The position numbers and the translations under genes were made by a program. DNA of 64,000 bases from Nocardioides jejuensis (lineage in GTDB: Bacteria > Actinomycetota > Actinomycetes > Propionibacteriales > Nocardioidaceae). Location: NCBI RefSeq assembly GCF_004337475.1, contig NZ_SJZJ01000003.1, positions 1 through 64,000 of the forward strand. The letters are read 5' to 3'. The notes under the pieces are model-generated. The model saw only the letters and a list, made by a program, of their open reading frames with translations. It was not told where the DNA came from and did not search any database. Below are positions 24,553 through 31,064 of this stretch, one piece after another. How positions within the stretch are numbered: the stretch's first letter is position 1; every line of letters begins with the position of its first letter.

Positions 24553-25526
24553 GGTGTCTCCTCACAGATGGCAAGCAGGGTGCGGACGGCGACCGCAAGC
24601 GTCGCGGCCTGGGCGTCGGCGGAGCCGGGCCAGGTGACGCTGCCGGTCCCGCCGGGCGCGAGGTCGGCGGGATCGCCGTGGAGAGCGTAGCCACCGGCGG
24701 CCGCGCGGCGGGCCACACCCGCAGCGCGCCGTTCGAGCCACGGCACGAGCTCGGGCTGGACCCGCGGACGCGGACCAGCGTCGCCCTCGAGCAGCGGCCG
24801 GAGGACGCCCTCGAGGACCCGGGTCTGGGTCGCGCTATCGGTGAGGATCCCGAGCGTGGAGCTGGTCGCCCGGACCAGCTCGATCGCCGCGGCAGTGACC
24901 GGCGGATGCACGACCCGGAACGGCGCCCGCGTGATGCCGGGGGTGGTGCCGGGCCGCGTCACGAGGTGGACGCGATCCTTCCCGACGATGCGCGACCACC
25001 GGGCCGCGATGGACGCTGCATCGGCGCGCGGCGGGATCCGGTCGCGCGCAGCGAGGCTGCTGACCATGCCACCCCACGTGCGGTTCTCGCCCTGCCAGAC
25101 GTGGCCGGACCAGACGTCGGCGAGCGCCTCGTCGAGCGGCAGCCCGAGCACGACCACCTGGTCGGGCCGCGGGGGCTCCTCGCCAACGAGTCCGTTGGCG
25201 AGCCGGGTCGCCCGGACGGCGCCGTGTGGCCCGAGGACCAGGACGCCCTTGCGGCGGAACCGCGGCCAGGTGACCGGTCGGTGCTCGCCCGGCCCCGGAT
25301 CGCGCTGCAGGAGCAGGTCGGCGAGGAGGCCCGAGGCGAGGCGCAGCGGGGCGCTGTACTCCGTGCCGCGCCCGGGCACGGAGGCCGCCTCGACGAGCGC
25401 CAGGAGGCGTTCGACGGCCTGCGCGCCGACGGCCGGTGCGTCGTGGCCCGCGGTCCGGGCGCCGGCCTCGACGACCAGCCGGGCGACGTACTGCTGGGGG
25501 GTGGGCCGCTCGGGCATGGCGCTCAT
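24549..25526 (-). CDS. Hypothetical protein coupled to sulfotransferase
   Basis: 325 residues from ATG 25526, chosen because an earlier in-frame start at 25568 would overlap the biotin carboxylase gene. No signal peptide or membrane helices are seen. There is a moderately hydrophobic region VLVLGPHGAVRATRLANGLVG, and VVVLGLPLDEALADVW. A C-terminal part with LVPWLERRAAGVARRA and YALHGDPADL resembles the end of many actinobacterial surface-polysaccharide or glycan-modifying proteins. I do not recognise a family. Its stop overlaps the sulfotransferase start, so the two should be made together and may work on the same substrate. Confidence 0.6.
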   Translation of the reverse strand: MSAMPERPTPQQYVARLVVEAGARTAGHDAPAVGAQAVERLLALVEAASVPGRGTEYSAPLRLASGLLADLLLQRDPGPGEHRPVTWPRFRRKGVLVLGPHGAVRATRLANGLVGEEPPRPDQVVVLGLPLDEALADVWSGHVWQGENRTWGGMVSSLAARDRIPPRADAASIAARWSRIVGKDRVHLVTRPGTTPGITRAPFRVVHPPVTAAAIELVRATSSTLGILTDSATQTRVLEGVLRPLLEGDAGPRPRVQPELVPWLERRAAGVARRAAAGGYALHGDPADLAPGGTGSVTWPGSADAQAATLAVAVRTLLAICEETP

Positions 25527-25545
25527 CGGCGTCCTCCCCGCGTGC

Positions 25546-27426
25546 TCATGCCGTGGATTCTGCCCCAACGACCTCGAAGAGCAGGGCGCCGAGGACCACC
25601 TGGTCGCCGGGTGTCGCCGCGACCTCCGTCACGGTCCCGTCGAACGGAGCGGTCAGGCTCAGCTCCATCTTCATCGCCTCGATGACACCGAGGACGTCGC
25701 CCTGCGCCACCTGGTCGCCGGGTGCGACACGGACCGCGAGCACGGTGCCGGGCATCGGCGCGAGGACGTCGCCGCCTGCCGTGACGGCGTGGTCGCGGTC
25801 GGCGCCGGGGTGCTCGAGGACGAACCGCTCACCCTCGACCACCACCTCGTCACGGTCCACTCCCAGCCGCACGTACGCCGGGAGGTGCGGGTCGCGCGTG
25901 GGCACGGTGAGGCCGTGCCGGACGACCGGAGCCGCGGGTCCGCCGTCGCGCCAGCCGTCGGGACACAGGGCGCTCGGCTGCTGCGCGGCGTCGGCGCGCT
26001 GCGCGGCCCAGCCCGCAGCGAGGCGGGCGTTCGTGTCGTCGGGGCGGGTGAGCTCGGTGCGGTCGAGCCAGGCGGTGTCGATGGCCGCGTCGCGGAACGC
26101 ATCGCTCGCCGCCAGCTGGCGCAGGAAGCCGGTGTTGGTGGTCAGCCCGAGGATCACGGTGTCGTCGAGCGCGGCCACGAGGTTGCGGCGCGCCTCCTCA
26201 CGGTCGGCGCCGGTCGCGATGACCTTGCCGAGCATCGGGTCGAACCCGGTGCCGACGACCTGTCCGGACTCCAGCGCGTGATCGACCCTGACCGCCGAGA
26301 CCCGGGTTTTGGCGCGTCGAGACCCGGGTTCTGACGCGTTGAAACCCGGGTTCTGGCCAGGCCAGCGCACGAACGACGCGACGCCGGCCTGCGGGAGGAA
26401 GCCACCCCACGCGTCCTCGGCGTACACGCGGGCCTCGATGGCGTGGCCGGTCGTGGTGACGTCGTCCTGGGTGAAGCCGAGCGGCTCCCCGGCGGCGATG
26501 CGGAGCTGCAGCGCGACGAGGTCCAGGCGCTCGCCGCGCACCCTGATGATCTCCTCGGTGACCGGGTGCTCGACCTGGAGACGCGTGTTCATCTCGAGGA
26601 AGTACGCCTCGCCGGTCGCGTCGTCGAGCAGGAACTCGACGGTGCCGGCCCCGCGGTAGCCGACCTGCTGTGCGAGCGCGACGGCGGCGGTCGTGATGTC
26701 GTCGCGCTGCGCGGCGGTGAGCGTGGGAGCAGGGGCCTCCTCGAGGACCTTCTGGTGACGGCGCTGCGTGGAGCAGTCGCGCTCGAAGAGGTGCACGACG
26801 TTGCCGCGGGCGTCGCCGAAGACCTGGACCTCGATGTGGCGGCCACGCTCGACGTACTTCTCGATGAGGAGGGTGTCGTCGCCGAACGCCTTCGCGGCCT
26901 CGCGCGCTGCTGCCTCCTGGGCCGCCTGGAGGTCGGCGGCGTCGCGTACGACGCGCATGCCCTTGCCGCCGCCGCCCGCCGCCGCCTTCACGAGGACTGG
27001 GAAGGTGATCTCGCTGGTCGAGCCGGTCGTCACCGTCGCCGACGGCACCACCGGTACGCCAGCAGCCTCGGCGATCGCGCGGGCCTTGTCCTTGCGACCC
27101 ATCGCGTCGATGACCTCCGGCTGCGGGCCGACCCAGATCAGCCCGGCGCTCCCGACGGCGCGCGCGAAATCGGCGTTCTCCGAGAGGAAGCCGTAGCCCG
27201 GGTGGATGCCTGTGGAAAGGCCCTCCGCGTTGTCAGTGGCTGCGGCGACGATCGAAGCGATGTCGAGGTAGCCCGACACCTGCACGGCGAGGTCCGCCTC
27301 GTCGACGTGGATGGCGTGCCGATCTGCCTCGGTGAAGATCGCGATCGTCCGGATGCCCCGGGCGCGCGCGGTGCGGATGACGCGGCGGGCGATCTCGCCG
27401 CGGTTAGCGATGAGGAGGGTGTCCAT
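25546..27426 (-). CDS. Acyl-CoA carboxylase alpha chain (biotin carboxylase plus BCCP), with repeat-derived insert
   Basis: 626 residues from ATG 27426. Residues 1 to about 445 are the biotin carboxylase, with LLIANRGEIARR at the N-terminus, ATP-grasp loop KAAAGGGGKGMR, and EMNTRLQVEHPVTE. The C-terminal about 75 residues are the biotinyl domain with EAMKM, whose lysine carries biotin. It forms a complex with the beta chain encoded 12 bases upstream in the same operon. Methylcrotonyl-, propionyl- and acetyl-CoA are the candidate substrates. Residues about 356-377 are encoded by a family 1 repeat trimer and have no place in the usual alignment, where this segment is a short loop before VRVDHALESG. 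Confidence 0.93.
   Translation of the reverse strand: MDTLLIANRGEIARRVIRTARARGIRTIAIFTEADRHAIHVDEADLAVQVSGYLDIASIVAAATDNAEGLSTGIHPGYGFLSENADFARAVGSAGLIWVGPQPEVIDAMGRKDKARAIAEAAGVPVVPSATVTTGSTSEITFPVLVKAAAGGGGKGMRVVRDAADLQAAQEAAAREAAKAFGDDTLLIEKYVERGRHIEVQVFGDARGNVVHLFERDCSTQRRHQKVLEEAPAPTLTAAQRDDITTAAVALAQQVGYRGAGTVEFLLDDATGEAYFLEMNTRLQVEHPVTEEIIRVRGERLDLVALQLRIAAGEPLGFTQDDVTTTGHAIEARVYAEDAWGGFLPQAGVASFVRWPGQNPGFNASEPGSRRAKTRVSAVRVDHALESGQVVGTGFDPMLGKVIATGADREEARRNLVAALDDTVILGLTTNTGFLRQLAASDAFRDAAIDTAWLDRTELTRPDDTNARLAAGWAAQRADAAQQPSALCPDGWRDGGPAAPVVRHGLTVPTRDPHLPAYVRLGVDRDEVVVEGERFVLEHPGADRDHAVTAGGDVLAPMPGTVLAVRVAPGDQVAQGDVLGVIEAMKMELSLTAPFDGTVTEVAATPGDQVVLGALLFEVVGAESTA
26297..26355. repeat. 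Family 1 repeat, locus c: in-frame trimer inside the carboxylase gene
   Basis: CCCGGG cores are at 26301, 26323 and 26345, 22 bases apart. Three units add 66 bases, a multiple of three, so the reading frame survives. On the minus strand the units are read as QNPGFNASEPG and SRRAKTRVSA. The insert sits late in the biotin carboxylase C-terminal lobe. It is the only copy of the family in this window inside a gene. Confidence 0.9.
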
Positions 27427-27437
27427 GTCCAGGGGGC

Positions 27438-29018
27438 TCACATTCGGAAGACGCCGTAGGAGGGTGCCTCGACCGGGGCGTGCGAGGCCGCCTCCAGCGC
27501 GATGCCGAGCACGCGGCGCGTGTCCGCAGGGTCGATGACGCCGTCGTCCCAGAGACGAGCGGTGGAGTAGTACGCCGAGCCCTGCTCGTCGTACATCGCG
27601 CGGATCGGGTCCTTGAACGCCTCCTCCTCGTCGGCGCTCCACTCGTGTCCGGACGCCTCGATGCCGTCGCGCTTCACGGTGGCCAGGACAGATGCTGCCT
27701 GCTCTCCGCCCATCACGGAGATGCGCGCGTTCGGCCACATCCAGAGGAAGCGCGGGTCGTAGGCGCGCCCGCACATGCCGTAGTTGCCGGCGCCGAAGGA
27801 GCCGCCGATGACGACGGTGAACTTCGGGACGGTCGAGCACGCAACAGCCGTCACCAGCTTTGCCCCGTCACGCGCGATGCCGCGGTTCTCGTACTCCTTG
27901 CCGACCATGAAGCCGGTGATGTTCTGGAGGAAGAGCAGCGGGATCCTGCGCTGGTTGCAGAGCTCGATGAAATGCGCGCCCTTGAGGCTCGACTCGGAGA
28001 AGAGGATGCCGTTGTTGGCGACGATCCCGACCGGATGGCCGTGGATGTGCGCGAAGCCGCAGACCAGCGTCTCGCCGTAGAGCTTCTTGAACTCCTGGAA
28101 GCGGCTGCCGTCGACGATCCGCCGGATCACCTCGCGCACGTCGTACGGCTGGCGGGTGTCGGTGGGCACGACGTCGTAGAGCGTCTCGGGATCGAGCAGC
28201 GGCTCCTCGACGGGCTCGGTGTCCCACGGCGTCGGCACGCCGCCAGCCCGCTGGGGGAACGTCGCGACGATCTCGCGCAGGATGTCGAGCGCGTGGGCGT
28301 CGTCCTCGGCCAGGTGGTCCGCGACGCCAGAAGTGCGGGCGTGGACGTCGCCGCCACCGAGCTCCTCGGCCGTCACGACCTCGCCGGTCGCCGCCTTCAC
28401 CAGCGGCGGGCCGCCGAGGAAGATCGTGCCCTGGTTGCGGACGATGACGGTCTCGTCGGACATCGCCGGGATGTAGGCGCCGCCCGCCGTGCACGAACCC
28501 ATGACCGCAGCGATCTGCGGGATGCCGCGTGCGGAGGCGTTCGCCTGGTTGAAGAAGATCCGGCCGAAGTGCTCACGGTCCGGGAAGATCTCGTCCTGCA
28601 TCGGCAGGAAGCCACCGCCCGAGTCGACCAGCGCGATCGCGGGCAGGTTGTTCTGCGCGGAGATGGTCTGCGCGCGCAGGTGCTTCTTGACCGTCATCGG
28701 GTAGTACGTGCCGCCCTTGACCGTCGCATCGTTCGCGATGATCACGCAGAGGCGACCCGACACCCGCCCGATGCCCGTGACGATGCCCGCGCTCCCCGCC
28801 TCGAAGTCGTAGACCCCGTCGGCAGCGAGCGGGCTGAACTCGAGGAACGGACTGCCCGGGTCGAGCAGCCGCTCGACCCGCTCGCGGACCAGCAGCTTGC
28901 CGCGTTCGGTGTGCTTGGTGCGCGCTGACTCGGAGCCGCCGGCGCCACCGGCGCGGACGGCAGCCAGGCGCGCGCGGAGGTCAGCGGTCAACTCGCGCAG
29001 GGTCGGAGAGGTCGTCAC
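27438..29018 (-). CDS. Acyl-CoA carboxylase beta chain (carboxyltransferase), MccB-like
   Basis: 526 residues from GTG 29018. Both crotonase-fold halves of a biotin-dependent carboxyltransferase are present. The N-terminal half has [18 protein letters not shown] and [16 protein letters not shown], and the C-terminal half [20 protein letters not shown] and [10 protein letters not shown]. The exact N-terminal blocks are those of methylcrotonyl-CoA carboxylase rather than propionyl-CoA carboxylase, so leucine/isovalerate degradation is the best guess; no isovaleryl-CoA dehydrogenase is next to it. It heads a two-gene operon with the alpha chain. A TetR gene is divergent with a palindromic operator between. 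Confidence 0.92.
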   Translation of the reverse strand: MTTSPTLRELTADLRARLAAVRAGGAGGSESARTKHTERGKLLVRERVERLLDPGSPFLEFSPLAADGVYDFEAGSAGIVTGIGRVSGRLCVIIANDATVKGGTYYPMTVKKHLRAQTISAQNNLPAIALVDSGGGFLPMQDEIFPDREHFGRIFFNQANASARGIPQIAAVMGSCTAGGAYIPAMSDETVIVRNQGTIFLGGPPLVKAATGEVVTAEELGGGDVHARTSGVADHLAEDDAHALDILREIVATFPQRAGGVPTPWDTEPVEEPLLDPETLYDVVPTDTRQPYDVREVIRRIVDGSRFQEFKKLYGETLVCGFAHIHGHPVGIVANNGILFSESSLKGAHFIELCNQRRIPLLFLQNITGFMVGKEYENRGIARDGAKLVTAVACSTVPKFTVVIGGSFGAGNYGMCGRAYDPRFLWMWPNARISVMGGEQAASVLATVKRDGIEASGHEWSADEEEAFKDPIRAMYDEQGSAYYSTARLWDDGVIDPADTRRVLGIALEAASHAPVEAPSYGVFRM

Positions 29019-29024
29019 TCGCTC

Positions 29025-29044
29025 AGGTTAGCGATCATTAACCT
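29025..29044. promoter_or_regulatory. Candidate TetR operator between carboxylase operon and tetR gene
   Basis: The 48-base divergent spacer holds the dyad AGGTTAGCGATCATTAACCT: AGGTTA and TAACCT arms around GATC, with two unpaired positions on each side. Its size and placement fit a TetR dimer site that controls both directions. Palindromes with GTTA...TAAC arms are common for acyl-CoA-responsive TetR proteins. This is sequence-level evidence only. Confidence 0.65.
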
Positions 29045-29066
29045 CGCGGACCACTACCCTGTCGCC

Positions 29067-29621
29067 ATGGCCGGCACCCGACGCGACGAGATCCTGCAGA
29101 TCGCAGCGACCCTCTTCGCGCGCCGCGGCTACCACGGCGTCTCCGTCGCGGAGCTCGGCAAGGCCTGCGGCATGAGCGGCCCGGCCCTCTACAAGCACTT
29201 CGCCTCGAAGGAGGCGATGCTGGCCGAGATGCTGGTCGGCACGAGCGACGAGCTGCTCCGGGGTGGCCGCTCGCGCACCCGCGACGCGAAGACCCCCGAG
29301 GAAGCGCTCGGCCACCTCGTCGACTGGCACGTCGACTTCGCGCTCCGTCACCGGGCGCTGATCGTCGTGCAGGACCGCGACTGGTCCTCCCTCCCCGACG
29401 ACGCGCGCGAGCAGGTCCGTTCGCTGCAACGGAAGTACGTCGAGCTGTGGGCCAGGCAGCTGCGGACCTCGCGGCCCGCGCTCAAGCCGGTCGAGGCGCG
29501 GGCGCGCGTGCACGCGGCGTTCGGGTTGCTGAACTCGACACCCCACAGCGCCCTGCTGCCGGACAGCGCCATGCGTTCGACACTGCGCGACATGGCTCTC
29601 CGGGCCCTCGGCGTCGCCTGA
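29067..29621 (+). CDS. TetR/AcrR family regulator of the carboxylase operon
   Basis: 184 residues. The N-terminal helix-turn-helix runs from EILQIAATLFARRGYHGVSV through GKACGMSGPALYKHFASKEAML in pieces, the canonical TetR layout. The ligand domain (residues about 70-184) includes WHVDFALRHRALIVVQDRDW. It is transcribed away from the acyl-CoA carboxylase operon with a 20-base palindrome in the spacer, so it most likely represses that operon and itself, released by an acyl-CoA. The methyltransferase gene follows 17 bases after its stop. Confidence 0.9.
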   Translation: MAGTRRDEILQIAATLFARRGYHGVSVAELGKACGMSGPALYKHFASKEAMLAEMLVGTSDELLRGGRSRTRDAKTPEEALGHLVDWHVDFALRHRALIVVQDRDWSSLPDDAREQVRSLQRKYVELWARQLRTSRPALKPVEARARVHAAFGLLNSTPHSALLPDSAMRSTLRDMALRALGVA

Positions 29622-29638
29622 CCTGCCAGAATTCCGGC

Positions 29639-30229
29639 ATGACCGAGACGCCGTCCGCCCGCTGGTTCGACGAGTGGTCGGTCGAGCAGCGCACGGAGTA
29701 CGCCGACCGGTTCCGCCGCCTCGCGGCCAACGGCACCGACATCGACGGCGAGGCCCGGATGGTCGACGCGGTCGCGGGCCGCGGATCGCGGATCCTCGAC
29801 GCCGGCTGCGGCGCGGGACGGCTCTCGGCGTACCTCGCGGCACACGGTCACGCGGTCCTCGGTGTCGACATCGACCCGCTGCTGGTCGAGGCGGGCCTGG
29901 AGCTGTATCCCGGCCTCCCGCTCCAGCAGCTCGATCTGCGCGACGTGTCGCCCGACCTCGGCTCGTTCGACATCGTGGCGAGTGCCGGCAACGTGATGGT
30001 CTACCTCGAGCCGGGGACGGAGCGAGCGGTCCTCGCCGCCCTGGCGTCCGTGCTCCGGCCCGGCGGTCGTGCCGTCTTCGGCTTCGCCACCGACCGCGCC
30101 TACACCCACGACCAGCTCGACATCGATGCCGCAGCGGTCGGCTGGACCCGCGAAGCGCGCTGGGCGACCTGGCAGCTCGACCCGTTCACCGACGACGCCG
30201 ACTGGGCAGTCAGCCTCTACCGCGCCTGA
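29639..30229 (+). CDS. Class I SAM-dependent methyltransferase
   Basis: 196 residues from ATG 29639. The Rossmann-type SAM site is clear: ILDAGCGAGRLSAYLA (motif I), then VLGVDIDPLLVEAG (motif II), FDIVASAGNVM (motif III/IV) and LRPGGRAVFGFAT (motif V/VI). The protein is short, with no separate substrate-recognition domain, and is cytoplasmic. The acceptor is unknown. It lies downstream of the TetR gene on the same strand and may be cotranscribed. Its stop is followed by a family 2 repeat. Confidence 0.88.
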   Translation: MTETPSARWFDEWSVEQRTEYADRFRRLAANGTDIDGEARMVDAVAGRGSRILDAGCGAGRLSAYLAAHGHAVLGVDIDPLLVEAGLELYPGLPLQQLDLRDVSPDLGSFDIVASAGNVMVYLEPGTERAVLAALASVLRPGGRAVFGFATDRAYTHDQLDIDAAAVGWTREARWATWQLDPFTDDADWAVSLYRA

Positions 30230-30241
30230 CGTCGGACACCA

Positions 30242-30370
30242 CGACACGCATGTGTCGCCACCAGAGCCTGATCGGGAGAGGGATCTGGCGGTGAATGCGA
30301 CACGACTGTGCCGCACTCACAGGGGAGACCATCGCCCCAGATGCAGCCCGGTGGCGACACAGCCGTGTCA
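30242..30370. repeat. Family 2 repeat, copy B: three CGACAC palindromes at 56/57-bp spacing
   Basis: Palindromes are CGACAC-GCAT-GTGTCG (30242-30257), GCGACAC-GACT-GTGCCGC (30297-30314, one mismatch) and GCGACAC-AGCC-GTGTCA (from 30354). Centres are at 30249.5, 30305.5 and 30362.5. Segments between them share stretches with copy A: GCCACC after the first dyad, GTGAAT before the second, TCAC after it, and CCCGGTG before the third. The element fills the gap between the convergent methyltransferase and SWIM genes, and its last bases overlap the SWIM stop codon. Confidence 0.8.
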
Positions 30371-31054
30371 GTCCAGCTTGTCGAGCAACCGCGCAGCCCG
30401 CTCGGCTGCCTCGCCGGCGACATCGAGGTCCACCTCGTCCGCGCTGGTCGGCTCCTCGCCGTAGCCCGCGCCGGCCACCGCCGCCACCTCGGCCAGCAGG
30501 TGGTCCCGCGGCATCCCGCGCAGCGCCAGCAGCACGAACGGATCCGCGTCGAAGAGCCACGCCAGCTGCGCCAGAACCGCCAGCGCGTGGCCACACGGCT
30601 GGACCCACGCGCCACAGGTACATGAGCAGTCGAGGTCGTCGGGCAGGAGCGAGACGCCCGCCTCCTCCGCGTGCTCGGCGAGATCGGTAGGCAGGTCGCC
30701 GGCGAGCAGGGAGGCCACGCGCCCCGAGGAGGCCGCGATGACCTCGACCAGGGCCTGGCGATCTGCCGCATCGAGCACAGGGACGAGCACCGAGCACGCG
30801 ACCAGCTCGTCCGCATCGACCATCGGCGCCCCGACGGACCGCGCGCGACCAGACTCACCCGTCCGCACCGCAGCGAGCACCCGGCCACCGTCGACGTCGA
30901 TCGCACCCACTGCACCAGCCCGCGCGAGGCGCCAGCCAGCCGCGACGTCCGCGTCGTCGTACGCCGTGTCCTCGACCGTGCGGAGCCAGACACGGCCCCA
31001 CCACGTGGTCGCCCGCACGCCGCCGCGGCGTGGCGGAAAGGCAGGGTGCCTCAC
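30368..31054 (-). CDS. SWIM zinc finger protein next to SNF2 helicase
   Basis: 228 residues from GTG 31054. The SWIM motif is CSCTCGAWVQPCGHALAVL (near residue 142): C-x-C followed by C-x-H, a zinc-binding module. The rest is helical and alanine-rich. The gene lies 10 bases after the SNF2-family helicase stop on the same strand. Paired SWIM and Snf2 helicase genes recur in actinobacteria and suggest a joint role in DNA transactions, probably with the SWIM domain as a DNA- or protein-binding partner. The biochemical function is not established. Confidence 0.85.
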   Translation of the reverse strand: MRHPAFPPRRGGVRATTWWGRVWLRTVEDTAYDDADVAAGWRLARAGAVGAIDVDGGRVLAAVRTGESGRARSVGAPMVDADELVACSVLVPVLDAADRQALVEVIAASSGRVASLLAGDLPTDLAEHAEEAGVSLLPDDLDCSCTCGAWVQPCGHALAVLAQLAWLFDADPFVLLALRGMPRDHLLAEVAAVAGAGYGEEPTSADEVDLDVAGEAAERAARLLDKLD

Positions 31055-31064
31055 GAGCGAAACC

